This document shows, in pieces, positions 50,395-59,173 of a stretch of 64,000 bases of DNA. A program made the position numbers and the translations under genes. Source of the stretch: UBA4733 sp036734945 (lineage in GTDB: Bacteria; Chloroflexota; UBA4733); NCBI GenBank assembly GCA_036734945.1, contig DAIMXP010000002.1:89580-153579 (forward strand), in the 5' to 3' direction. How positions within the stretch are numbered: position 1 is the first letter of the stretch; each line of letters begins with the position of its first letter. The notes below the pieces were generated by a model. That model ran no database searches. It saw nothing but the letters and a program-made list of their open reading frames with translations, and was not told the DNA's origin.

Positions 50395-51684
50395 TCAGGC
50401 CAGCCGTTGGCGAAAGTGCTTGCCGGTACGGTAGCGGCGCCACATCAGAAATGAGCGGAGCGCAGCGTCGAGGACACTGGAGACGTAGACGCCCGGCAGG
50501 CCGAAGCCGAGCACGATGCCCACGAACCAGCCGAACGGCAACCGTACAAACCACATGCCGATCACGGCGGCAATCATTGGGAAGCGCGTGTCGCCGCCGC
50601 CGCGTAAGCTACCGGCGAAGGCATTGGAGAGGCCGAAGAAGGGCTGGGAGAGCGCCACAACTTTCAGCGACGCCGCGCCGATGGTGTCGATCTGCGCGTC
50701 GGGTGTGAACAACAGCATGATCTGCCGTGCAAAGAGGAACAAGATGGCCCCGGCAACCGTCATCCAGACGACCGACGCCAGGGTTGCGTAGTCGGAAGTG
50801 CGGCGCGCCTGGTCCGGTCTGCCGGCGCCAAGCCGCTGACCGGTGAGGGTGGTGGAGGCGACGGCGAAGCCCATCGCCGGCAAATAGGAAATGGAGATGG
50901 CGTTGAAGGAGACGCGCTGCGCTGCATAGACCGCCGTACCCAGTCCGATGACCATGAAACCGTACACCAGGAATCCGCCGGAGATGACCATCTGCTCACC
51001 CATGGCCGGCAGGCCGATACCCAGGAGCCGTCGCATGAGCGACCAGTCGGGGCGCCAGCCCCAGCGCCCCGCGATGTCGGTCGGGCGCTTGCCGCGCCAG
51101 AGAATAGCCAGCAGAGCAACGCAGCCGACCATGCGCGCCGCCGCCGCTCCCCAGGCCGAGCCGGCAACGCCAATGGCCGGCAAGCCGAACCGCCCGAAGA
51201 TCAAGGCATAGGCAAGGACGCCATTGATGATGTTGATGCCGCCGGTGACGAGCATGGGGCTTCGCGTGTCACCAGCGCCCCGTAACGCCGCTGCCGCCAC
51301 GAGCATCGTCACGAAGAAGACCGACATCTGGGCCGAAATGCGCAGATAGGTCGCGCCGAGCCGCACCACTTCCGGTTGGGGGCCGAGCACGGCGACGATG
51401 CTTTCGGCCTTCCACGACACCAGCGCCGCGATAGCCACGGAGATCACAATGCCCATCAGGATCGACTGTTTCGTCGCATGATTGGCGCGCTGCCGGTCGC
51501 CCGCGCCAGTTGCCTGGGCGACCAGCACGGTGGTACCGGTGGCAACGGCGGTGAAGGCCGCGATGGCCACCCACATCAGTTGGGTGGCGGTGCCGACGCC
51601 GGCGATAGCGTCGGCGCCCAAGCGAGACACGAGGGCGAGGTCGACAACGCCGAGTGCCGTCTGAAAGGTGTTCTCCAGGATCAC
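50395..51684 (-). CDS. MATE-family efflux transporter
   Basis: 429 residues, 12 hydrophobic helices. N-lobe: LENTFQTALGVVDLALVSRL, ADAIAGVGTATQLMWVAIAA, VLVAQATGAGDRQRANHATK. C-lobe: PAMGEQMVISGGFLVYGFMV, ISYLPAMGFAVASTTLTGQR, GAGRPDQARRTSDYATLASV. These are MATE signatures (G-A-x-D/R-x-x-A...). Exports drugs or metabolites using Na+ or H+. The start GTG at 51684 removes the first few residues of helix 1; the frame is open further up (ARAIRRLVNGLAWPV) into the UDG gene without an ordinary start codon, so the true start is uncertain. Confidence 0.88.
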   Translation of the reverse strand: MILENTFQTALGVVDLALVSRLGADAIAGVGTATQLMWVAIAAFTAVATGTTVLVAQATGAGDRQRANHATKQSILMGIVISVAIAALVSWKAESIVAVLGPQPEVVRLGATYLRISAQMSVFFVTMLVAAAALRGAGDTRSPMLVTGGINIINGVLAYALIFGRFGLPAIGVAGSAWGAAAARMVGCVALLAILWRGKRPTDIAGRWGWRPDWSLMRRLLGIGLPAMGEQMVISGGFLVYGFMVIGLGTAVYAAQRVSFNAISISYLPAMGFAVASTTLTGQRLGAGRPDQARRTSDYATLASVVWMTVAGAILFLFARQIMLLFTPDAQIDTIGAASLKVVALSQPFFGLSNAFAGSLRGGGDTRFPMIAAVIGMWFVRLPFGWFVGIVLGFGLPGVYVSSVLDAALRSFLMWRRYRTGKHFRQRLA

Positions 51685-51797
51685 CGGCCAGGCCAGGCCG
51701 TTGACCAGGCGACGGATGGCACGCGCGTCTAACTCTGCTGCCGGCGAACTGGGGCCGCGCGAACGCCCTTTGAGCGCGGTGTCGGAGGCGCTGATGG

Positions 51798-52427
51798 CTA
51801 GAAGAGGGAGAGTTGCCGCGGCGGGTCGTCCGAACTCACCGGCTCCTTGGCCTGGCGCGCCCGGACGCGCGCTTCCTCCAGGAAGCGCGGCAACTTACGG
51901 AAGTCCTCCTCTAGCGTGGTGCGGAGACTCTGCTGATGCAGGGCAGCGGCCGGATGGTACAGCGCCACCACAGTGCGTCCGTCCAGGGTACGGGCAGTGC
52001 CGTGGACGCTGGATATCTTCTCGCCGGGGAAGAAGCGGGCCATAGAATGGCGACCAAGCGTGACGATGACCAGCGGGCTGATGAGCGCGATCTGCTGCTC
52101 CAGAAACGGCGCACAGGCAGCGATCTCTGCCGGCAGCGGGTCCCGGTTATTCGGTGGCCGGCACTTGACGACATTGGTGACAAACACCTGGCGGCGCTCC
52201 AGTCCGATGCTGGCCAGCATGGAGTCAAGAAACTGGCCGGCAGCGCCAACGAACGGTCGACCCTGGCGATCCTCGTTGAAGCCTGGTCCTTCGCCGATGA
52301 ACATCAGCTCAGCGTCGGGCGGCCCATCGCCGGGGACAGCTTTGGTTCGGGTCTTGCTCAGGTCACAGAGCGGACACTGGCGAATCGTGGCGTCGAGTTG
52401 CTGCAGGGCGATCTGGACGGAGACCAT
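51798..52427 (-). CDS. udg: Uracil-DNA glycosylase, family 4 (4Fe-4S)
   Basis: 209 residues. Fe-S ligands in IRQCPLCDLSKTRT, KCRPPNNRDPLP and ACAPFLEQQ (C-x2-C...C...C). Active-site motifs: MFIGEGPGFNEDRQGRPFVG (GEGPG) and late ALYHPAAALHQ (H-P). Removes uracil from DNA. The start ATG overlaps the dapA stop by one base. Downstream MATE gene may be transcribed with it. Confidence 0.92.
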   Translation of the reverse strand: MVSVQIALQQLDATIRQCPLCDLSKTRTKAVPGDGPPDAELMFIGEGPGFNEDRQGRPFVGAAGQFLDSMLASIGLERRQVFVTNVVKCRPPNNRDPLPAEIAACAPFLEQQIALISPLVIVTLGRHSMARFFPGEKISSVHGTARTLDGRTVVALYHPAAALHQQSLRTTLEEDFRKLPRFLEEARVRARQAKEPVSSDDPPRQLSLF

Positions 52428-53338
52428 CAGACGGCCGCCGCCTCCGGCACGAGGTAGGGGTCGAGGTGGACACGCCCGAGTAAAGCGCGCAATATCTCCA
52501 GCTGTTTGGCCTCCAGTTCAACCAGCGGCAGCCGGGGCTTGCCGACCGGAAAGCCGACTGCGTTGAGCGCAGCCTTCAGCGGTATCGGGCTGGTGGTGTG
52601 GAAAAGCGCTCGGACTAGCGGGATTAACTCGCGATGGATACCGGCCGCAGCCTCCAGTTCACCGCTCACGGCCAGGCGGATCATCTCCGCGATACGCTCA
52701 CCGACCAGATGGCTGGCCACGCTGATGACGCCATAGCCGCCGATAGCCAGGATGGGCAGCGTATCCTGGTCGTTGCCGCTGTACACAAGGAAACCGCGAG
52801 GGGCACGGCTGATGATTTCGCCCACTTGCTCCAGGTTGCCGCTCGCTTCTTTAACACCGACAATGTTGTCCACTGACGAAAGCCTGATCACCGTCTCCGC
52901 CGTCATATTGAGCACCGTCCGGCCCGGCACGTTGTAGAGGATGCAGGGCAGACCGGTGGAATCGGCGATCGCCCGAAAATGCTGGTAGAGACCCTCCTGG
53001 GGCGGCTTGTTGTAATAGGGCACCACCAATAAGACGCCGTCGACGCCCACGCCGTCCGCCAGGTGGGTCAGTTCGATGCTCTCGGCTGTGTTGTAGTTGC
53101 CCGTCCCGGCAATCACTTTCCCGGTGGTGCCGATGGCAGCCTTCACTTCGGAAAAGAGGCGTATCTTCTCATCGGTGCTGAGCGTGGGCGATTCTCCGGT
53201 AGTGCCGGAGACGACCAGGCTATCACTACCGCCGGCCACCAACCCCTTCGCCAGGCGCACTGCCTGGACGTAGTCAACCTGGCCCGACTCCGTGAATGGA
53301 GTTGCCATGGCGGTAACAAGTCGGCCGAAACTGGTCAT
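52427..53338 (-). CDS. dapA: 4-hydroxy-tetrahydrodipicolinate synthase
   Basis: 303 residues from ATG 53338 with GAAGGGAAAG upstream. (beta/alpha)8-barrel aldolase: SLVVSGTTGESPTL, VVPYYNKPPQEGLYQHF, ILYNVPGRTVLNM (catalytic Tyr), IVGVKEASGNLEQV (Schiff-base Lys) and FLVYSGNDQDTLPILAIGGY. It condenses pyruvate and aspartate semialdehyde in lysine/diaminopimelate synthesis. Confidence 0.94.
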   Translation of the reverse strand: MTSFGRLVTAMATPFTESGQVDYVQAVRLAKGLVAGGSDSLVVSGTTGESPTLSTDEKIRLFSEVKAAIGTTGKVIAGTGNYNTAESIELTHLADGVGVDGVLLVVPYYNKPPQEGLYQHFRAIADSTGLPCILYNVPGRTVLNMTAETVIRLSSVDNIVGVKEASGNLEQVGEIISRAPRGFLVYSGNDQDTLPILAIGGYGVISVASHLVGERIAEMIRLAVSGELEAAAGIHRELIPLVRALFHTTSPIPLKAALNAVGFPVGKPRLPLVELEAKQLEILRALLGRVHLDPYLVPEAAAV

Positions 53339-53506
53339 GGTGCTTTCCCTTCGCAACGGTTGCCCGTCGGCGCCGACGGTCCTCGCCAGTGTGCGTTACA
53401 CCCGCTATTGTGGCACGTCCGAACGCCTTCTGCCAGTCCTACGTGACACGACGGGTCTTGGTGTATTGTCTCGGCCGGCACTGGTGCGAGGCACAGTGGC
53501 TGCCGG

Positions 53507-53905
53507 CTAGCCGAAGATAGCTGCCTGGTGTTCCGCGACGACATCTGCCGGCAGGAGGCGCAGGAGCCAGGGAGCAAGGGCGATGGCGACCGACCAGTCC
53601 AGCGCGGCGTCCGCTGGCAGGTCGATCAGCGGTCCGATCACAGGAAGCAGTAAACTGGCGAGCGCTGACCCTGCGTCCGGCACCAGCAGCGCCACGAGCA
53701 AGAAGGCGAGCGCCCATAAGAACAGCGCTTTCCGGAGCGCTGGCACGCGCCGATCAGCCAGCACCGCTTGCACAAGGTGGACCGTCTTGCGAAAATGGAA
53801 CAGCATGCTGAACCGGCTCAGGTGGACGGTCCGGCTCGGCGCCGGTGTCCATGCCTGCCTGCCGCGCAGAACCGGACCGGATGCTTCGCGTTGAATCTGT
53901 GGCAT
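53507..53905 (-). CDS. Small membrane protein, DUF1232/YkvA-like
   Basis: 132 residues from ATG 53905 with GAAGGGA upstream. After a soluble start comes HFRKTVHLVQAVLADRRVPA, then a hydrophobic stretch KALFLWALAFLLVALLVPDA, PVIGPLIDLPADAALDWSVA and a short helix LAPWLLRLLPADVVAEHQAA. This matches the 'L..D.R.P...K......YL..P.D..PD' layout of DUF1232 proteins. Function unknown. Frame is open to 53950. Confidence 0.55.
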   Translation of the reverse strand: MPQIQREASGPVLRGRQAWTPAPSRTVHLSRFSMLFHFRKTVHLVQAVLADRRVPALRKALFLWALAFLLVALLVPDAGSALASLLLPVIGPLIDLPADAALDWSVAIALAPWLLRLLPADVVAEHQAAIFG

Positions 53906-54098
53906 GGGACGTTTCCCTTCAACAATGGATACTGTCATACATGATCCCATGTCGCGAACCTGGCAGTGACGAGGCGGCGGCGCCGATCGACCAGGCTACT
54001 CACCGGCAGCGTCTCCAAACATATGGCCTGCGCGATTGGCTTCGCTCGAGTGGCCGTGGTGGGCGCCGCGACGTTTTCAGGAAGGATGTGGCGACAGT

Positions 54099-55208
54099 AT
54101 GCTTGCTGTAGACCTGATTGCGCGGCCGCCCGGCGGTCGGAGCGGCGTGGGGCGGTATGCTGCATCCCTGCACCGCGAATTGCTGACGATGGGTGTTGAC
54201 GCGCGGCTGGTACCGACGGTAGGCGACGCGTTGCCCAGCCGCCTGGCAGCAGTGGCGCGCGCGCGTGGCGTGGACGTGGCGGCGTTCCTGGCCAGTTACC
54301 CGGTCCACGTGCCGGTGCGGCCCGAAGCACTGGTACACGTGACCGCGCAAACCTTCGCCAGCACGCTCTGGCTCCAGCCGGGGGCGGTAGTAACGGTGCA
54401 TGATCTTTTTCTGGAGGACCGTACAGCGGGCGGTCGAGCCGCCGTCAGCCGACTCTGCGATGCGGTGGCGCGCCTCGGTCTGCGGCGGGCGGCGGCGATT
54501 GTCACCGGGTCAGCGGCGACCGCAGCCATCTGCGAGGCACGAGGGCTGGGCGACCGTTTGGGGATAACTGTCGGCTCATACGGCGTCGACCATGCCCTTT
54601 TTCGTCGGCAGCCTGTCCCGAGCGAGTATTCCCGGTCGATCGGGCTGCCGGACGGTGGCCCGGTCCTGCTCTACGTCGGCACGGAAGCGCCGCGGAAGCG
54701 GGTGGACTTTTTGATCCGGCTGCTCGCCCGTCTTCGCCATGGTGGCCATCCGAGCGCCGTATTGGTCAAAGTGGGGGCCCCGGTGCATCCGGGGCGGCGT
54801 GAAGAACTGCAGGCGCTGGCGGCTGCTCTGGATGTTAGGGGCGCGGTACGCTGGTTGGACGCTGTCTCGGAACAGGAACTGGCCTGGCTGTATAATCTGG
54901 CAACAGTCTACGTCAGCGCCGCCGAGCGCGAGGGATTCGGCCTGCCGGTGCTGGAAGCAATGGCCTGCGCCTGCGCCGTGGTGGTGACCGACGTGCCGGC
55001 TCATCGTGAGGTCACTGCCGGCGCCGGTCGCCTGGTACCGCTGGACGATCTCGACGCCTGGGTTGCGGCGGTCGGCCTGGTGCTCGGTGACGACGATGTG
55101 CGGCGGGCGATGGCAGCGCGCTCGGAAGAGCGGGCAGCGTCCTTCACCTGGCGGCGCACCGCCGAGCGAACACTCGCCGTCTATCAGCGCGTCACCCTCC
55201 TGGCCTGA
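54099..55208 (+). CDS. Glycosyltransferase family 4
   Basis: 369 residues from ATG 54099 with AGGAAGGA upstream. N-lobe: DLIARPPGGRSGVGRYAASL (G-G-x-G-R-Y). C-lobe: VLLYVGTEAPRKRVDFLIRL, WLDAVSEQELAWLYNLATVY and the donor-binding SAAEREGFGLPVLEAMACAC (E-x7-E). Retaining GT-B fold enzyme using a nucleotide sugar, likely for cell-surface polysaccharide or glycolipid. Confidence 0.85.
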   Translation: MLAVDLIARPPGGRSGVGRYAASLHRELLTMGVDARLVPTVGDALPSRLAAVARARGVDVAAFLASYPVHVPVRPEALVHVTAQTFASTLWLQPGAVVTVHDLFLEDRTAGGRAAVSRLCDAVARLGLRRAAAIVTGSAATAAICEARGLGDRLGITVGSYGVDHALFRRQPVPSEYSRSIGLPDGGPVLLYVGTEAPRKRVDFLIRLLARLRHGGHPSAVLVKVGAPVHPGRREELQALAAALDVRGAVRWLDAVSEQELAWLYNLATVYVSAAEREGFGLPVLEAMACACAVVVTDVPAHREVTAGAGRLVPLDDLDAWVAAVGLVLGDDDVRRAMAARSEERAASFTWRRTAERTLAVYQRVTLLA

Positions 55209-55271
55209 TACCGCTGCGCTGTGTTGGCGTTTCACGTGCAACGCGAGCAGCACTCACTTTTGATCCGGTCC

Positions 55272-55300
55272 TTGACAGAACCCTATCGCCGATGTATAGT
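55272..55300 (+). promoter_or_regulatory. Near-consensus promoter of the PadR-ABC module
   Basis: TTGACA (55272-55277), 17-bp spacer, TATAGT (55295-55300). Right after the -10, a dyad-like GATATATCTAGATAGATG overlaps the expected start of transcription, a reasonable place for PadR autorepression. The PadR GTG is 36 bp downstream. Confidence 0.75.
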
Positions 55301-55336
55301 CGATATATCTAGATAGATGCTAGAGCGAATGCATAA

Positions 55337-56038
55337 GTGAAGGGCATGAACGATATGGACAGACGAGGAATGGGTCCCGGTCCCCACGGCCAGCATGGCG
55401 AGCAAGGTCGTCACCACGGTCCAGGCCCGGCTGGGCCCGGCTTCGGTCCCGGCGACCGATTTCGGCGGATGCGCGAAGGGCGGGGCCGGCCGGAAGGCCC
55501 GCCGTCCTTCGGCAACTTCCGCGACCCGCGCTTTGGCCACGGTCCGCACGTCGGTCGTGGCGATGTGCGCCTGGCGGTCCTGGCATTGCTCGCCACTGGC
55601 CCCCGCCATGGCTACCAGATTATCCAGGAGATCAGCGAGCGAAGTTCGGGCATGTGGCGGGCCAGCCCCGGCTCGGTGTATCCCGCGCTGCAATTGTTGG
55701 AAGACGAAGGCCTGATTCGAGCCGAGCAGGTTGACACCCGGCGCGTCTTCAACCTGACCGAGGCTGGGCAAGCCTACGTGACCGAGCGCCGCGAACAGCT
55801 CGCTGCCGTCTGGCAGTCGGTATCCGGTACGGTTGACGATGGAATGGTGGAACTGCGCGACCTCTTCGAGCAGGTTGGCGTCGCCGTCGGGCAGGTAGTG
55901 CGCGCCGGCTCCAAGAGCGAGGTGGCGGCGGCTCGCCAACTGCTAGTCACGACACGCCGCCAGTTGTACCGCATCCTGGCCGACGCCGAGCCAGCCGGCA
56001 GCGGGGGGCCGGCCGACGATGCCTCTTCTGTGTCGTAG
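55337..56038 (+). CDS. PadR-family transcriptional regulator
   Basis: 233 residues. A Gly/His/Arg-rich N-terminal tail of about 75 residues (GPGPHGQHGEQGRHHGPGPA) precedes the winged helix RLAVLALLATGPRHGYQIIQ, WRASPGSVYPALQLLEDEGL and RRVFNLTEAGQAYVTERREQ. The C-terminal helices form the dimer interface. PadR regulators usually repress an adjacent exporter and respond to its substrate. The ABC exporter gene follows 127 bp downstream. The start is uncertain (GTG 55337, ATG 55346 or 55355). The His-rich tail may bind metal. Confidence 0.85.
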   Translation: MKGMNDMDRRGMGPGPHGQHGEQGRHHGPGPAGPGFGPGDRFRRMREGRGRPEGPPSFGNFRDPRFGHGPHVGRGDVRLAVLALLATGPRHGYQIIQEISERSSGMWRASPGSVYPALQLLEDEGLIRAEQVDTRRVFNLTEAGQAYVTERREQLAAVWQSVSGTVDDGMVELRDLFEQVGVAVGQVVRAGSKSEVAAARQLLVTTRRQLYRILADAEPAGSGGPADDASSVS

Positions 56039-56165
56039 CGCGACTCGGAGGCGGAGCAGTGCGGGTCACCGTCTGGTTGGCTCACGCGGCTCCGTGCCGG
56101 CGCGTACCGGTGCCGGAGTATGATGAACACGACATGGCGTGGGCGCCTGAGACGAGGAATAGGGT

Positions 56166-58088
56166 ATGTGGGATGGACACAGCGGCCGTGGCATGGGCAT
56201 GGGCCGCATGGGCCGGGACAACGAACAGTTGCCGCCCGGCAAACTGAAGCTCGGACACCTCGGACGGATCGCCGCCTACCTCAAGCCCTATCTCTGGCAC
56301 ACAGCAGTTATCTTCCTCTGTATCGGCGCTGCGACCGCCATCGGGCTGGCGCCGCCGCTGGTGATCAGGGCAATCATCGACAAGGCCCTACCGACACACA
56401 ACAAGCGGTTGTTGAATCTGCTGGTGCTGGCGATGATCGTGGTGCCGGCGGTCAACGGTCTGATCGGGGTCATCCAGAATTATTTCAACACACGCGTGGG
56501 TCAGGCGATCATGTTCGACCTGCGCAATCAACTGTTCGCCCACTTGCAGCGCATGTCGTTGCGCTTCTACGTGGCAACGCAAACTGGTCAGATCATGTCC
56601 CGTGTCAACAACGATGTCGGCGCAGTGCAGAATGCGGTCACGGGAACGCTCGTGGGCATCGTCACCAGCACCGTCACGGTGGCCTCGACGCTCGCCGTCA
56701 TCTTTGCCCTGAACGCCCATCTGGCCTTGCTCGCTGTGGTGATCCTGCCGGCTTTTGTCGCGCCGATGCGTTCCGTCGGCCGCTTCCGGCAGCGCATCTC
56801 CAAGCAGACGCAGCAGCGGCAGGCGGACCTCACCGCCCACATGGAGGAGCGTCTTTCGATCAGTGGCTTCATCCTGACGCGCGTGTTTGGTCGCCAGGCC
56901 GACGAACGTCAGCGGTTCGGCACGATCAACAAGGATCTCATGGCCTTGCAGATTCGCCAGGCAATGGTGGGCCGCTGGTTCTTCATGCTTATGGCGGTGC
57001 TCTCAGCGGTCGGGCCGGCGCTGATCTACTGGTATGGTGGTCGCCTGGTCATTAGCGGTGCGCTCACCATCGGCACCGTGGTGGCGTTTGTAGCCTACCT
57101 GGGCAACTTGTACCGCCCGGTCACCAGCCTGGCCAACGTCTACGTCGACTTGCGGGGCGCGCTCGGCGTCTTCGATCGCATCTTCGAGTACCTGGACATG
57201 GTTCCCGAGGTTCAGGACGCACCTGGCGCGACCGTCCTGCCGGCCAGCAGCGGACGCGTTACCTTTCGTGACGTGACGTTCTCCTACGCGGGAGCGGATC
57301 GCCCGGCCGTGGACCATATTTCGCTGGACATTCAGCCGGGTCAGTTAGTGGCATTGGTCGGTCCCAGCGGCGCCGGCAAAACGACGCTCACGACGCTCGT
57401 CCCGCGCTTTTACGACCCGGACGCCGGCAGCATAGAGATCGACGGCGTGAATATCCGGGGGGTCACGCTCGACTCGCTCGGCGCCCAACTGGCGATGGTG
57501 ACGCAGGAGATCTTTCTCTTCCACACGACCATTATGGAGAATCTGCTTTATGCCCGCCCGACCGCGACGGAAGCAGAGGTGATCGCCGCGGCGCGGGCTG
57601 CCAATATCCACGAGCACATCGCATCCCTTCCCCTGGGCTACGGGACAGTCGTTGGCGAGCGTGGCTACCGGCTCTCCGGTGGCGAGAAACAGCGCCTGGC
57701 GATAGCGCGGGCCTTGCTCAAGAATCCTCGAGTCCTGATCCTGGACGAAGCGACGAGTGCCTTAGATTCCAACTCGGAGGCCATGATCCAGGCGGCGCTG
57801 GCGCCGCTTATGCATGGCCGCACGAGCATCGTCATCGCGCACCGTCTCTCGACGATCCTGTCGGCAGATATCATCGTCGTCCTGGACCACGGGCGATTGG
57901 TCGAGCAGGGTAGTCACGACCAACTCCTGGCGATGAACGGCCTCTATGCCACGTTGTACAGGCAGCAGTTCCGCGACCCGCCCAGGGCGGTGACGCCTGC
58001 TCCGATTGACGGATTCGTGTCCGGTCGCCGGCGAGATCGGGAGCTGCCTGTGGTCATGACGAAAATGGCAGAAACGGCGGCGACGTAG
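56166..58088 (+). CDS. ABC exporter, fused permease and ATPase
   Basis: 640 residues. Six membrane helices in the first ~330 residues (SLRFYVATQTGQIMSRVNND after helix 2 is the typical coupling region), then the ATPase: Walker A ALVGPSGAGKTTLTTLVPRF, Q-loop MVTQEIFLF, signature GYRLSGGEKQRLAIARALLK, Walker B VLILDEATSALDS, H-loop IVIAHRLSTI. MsbA/LmrA type half-transporter, probably homodimeric, exporting lipids or drugs. Likely controlled by the PadR gene just upstream. Start at ATG 56166. Confidence 0.92.
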   Translation: MWDGHSGRGMGMGRMGRDNEQLPPGKLKLGHLGRIAAYLKPYLWHTAVIFLCIGAATAIGLAPPLVIRAIIDKALPTHNKRLLNLLVLAMIVVPAVNGLIGVIQNYFNTRVGQAIMFDLRNQLFAHLQRMSLRFYVATQTGQIMSRVNNDVGAVQNAVTGTLVGIVTSTVTVASTLAVIFALNAHLALLAVVILPAFVAPMRSVGRFRQRISKQTQQRQADLTAHMEERLSISGFILTRVFGRQADERQRFGTINKDLMALQIRQAMVGRWFFMLMAVLSAVGPALIYWYGGRLVISGALTIGTVVAFVAYLGNLYRPVTSLANVYVDLRGALGVFDRIFEYLDMVPEVQDAPGATVLPASSGRVTFRDVTFSYAGADRPAVDHISLDIQPGQLVALVGPSGAGKTTLTTLVPRFYDPDAGSIEIDGVNIRGVTLDSLGAQLAMVTQEIFLFHTTIMENLLYARPTATEAEVIAAARAANIHEHIASLPLGYGTVVGERGYRLSGGEKQRLAIARALLKNPRVLILDEATSALDSNSEAMIQAALAPLMHGRTSIVIAHRLSTILSADIIVVLDHGRLVEQGSHDQLLAMNGLYATLYRQQFRDPPRAVTPAPIDGFVSGRRRDRELPVVMTKMAETAAT

Positions 58089-58155
58089 GCAACCAGGCGC
58101 TTGCGGGCTTTGGTCGGTGATCCGAAGCACGGCTGTCGGTCCGTGCCCCACCAGT

Positions 58156-59094
58156 TCAGGTATACAACTCACTCACCGACTCGTCATTGTGAATGCGGCG
58201 GATGGCGGCCGCGAGGATGGGGGCCACCGACACGACCTTTAGCTTGGGACTTCCCGACAGGGCGGCGGTCGGCAACGTGTCAGTCACGACGACTTCCGTC
58301 AGGGCCGAGCTTTCCAGGCGTTGGACGGCGTCCCGGGCAAGCACGCCGTGGACCGCTCCGGCACGCACCTCGATGGCCCCCATCTCCAGCAGGAGACGTG
58401 TTGCCTCGACCAGAGAGCCTCCCAGGCCGATCAGGTCGTCGAAGAGCAGCACGCGTTTGCCCCGGACGTCGCCAATGACGTGGCGGGCGACGACATGCTC
58501 GGAGTCGAGTCGTTCTTTATCAACGATGGCGAGACCCAGGTCGAGGCGTCGAGCGAACTCACGCACCCGGCTGGCCCGGCCGACATCGGTCGCTGCTGCG
58601 ACGGTGTTGCTCAGGTCGCCGCGGGCGAAGTAATCGCAGAGGATGGGCATCGCCGTCAGTTGATCCGTCGGACAATGCATGAAGCCTTGTATCTGGCCGG
58701 CGTGGAGGTCGATCGTGAGCACCCGGTCGACGCCGGCTGCGTTGAGCAGATCAGCGGCCAGGCGGGCGGCGATGGAAATGCGACCGCGGTCCTTCTGGTC
58801 GGACTGCGCGTAGAAGAAGAACGGCAGTACTGCGGTCACGCGGCGAGCTGAGGCGCCCTTCAGCGCGTCGATGAGCATGAGCAGCTCCATGAAGTTGTCG
58901 TTGACGGGGGGGCTGGCGGTCTGCACTAGAAAGACGTCGCAGCCCCGCACATGCTCTTCGATGCGCACAAAGGTGCAGTCGTTGTAATACTTCGTCCGTT
59001 CGACCCGGCCAGAGGCGATACCGAGGACGGCACAGATTGCTTCGGTCAAGGCGCAGGCGGAACTGCCCGAGAACACCTTCAAGGAGTTGTGCAA
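58156..59094 (-). CDS. prs: Ribose-phosphate pyrophosphokinase
   Basis: 312 residues from a TTG at 59094 with AGGAAGGTGA upstream. LKVFSGSSACALTEAICAVL, RIEEHVRGCDVFLVQTASPP, AVLPFFFYAQSDQKDRGRIS (flexible loop: here Y-A-Q-S-D-Q-K, a usual form is YARQDRK), VLTIDLHAGQIQGFM and the PRPP loop VLLFDDLIGLGGSLVEATRL (usually D-D-x-x-D-T-A/G-G-T; here D-D-L-I-G-L-G-G-S). It makes PRPP from ribose 5-phosphate. Changed loop residues are worth noting. Confidence 0.88.
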   Translation of the reverse strand: MHNSLKVFSGSSACALTEAICAVLGIASGRVERTKYYNDCTFVRIEEHVRGCDVFLVQTASPPVNDNFMELLMLIDALKGASARRVTAVLPFFFYAQSDQKDRGRISIAARLAADLLNAAGVDRVLTIDLHAGQIQGFMHCPTDQLTAMPILCDYFARGDLSNTVAAATDVGRASRVREFARRLDLGLAIVDKERLDSEHVVARHVIGDVRGKRVLLFDDLIGLGGSLVEATRLLLEMGAIEVRAGAVHGVLARDAVQRLESSALTEVVVTDTLPTAALSGSPKLKVVSVAPILAAAIRRIHNDESVSELYT

Positions 59095-59173
59095 GCGCTT
59101 CTCGTCACCTTCCTATCCTTCTGTCGCGGGCGAGGCCGGCGTCCGGCTCCCTGTTTCACGTGGAACGCTGCGC

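Noticed and set aside
58127..58146. GCACGG...CCGTGC stem between the ABC and prs genes as a bidirectional terminator
   Set aside because: Six-base stem only and no T tract; too weak to annotate.
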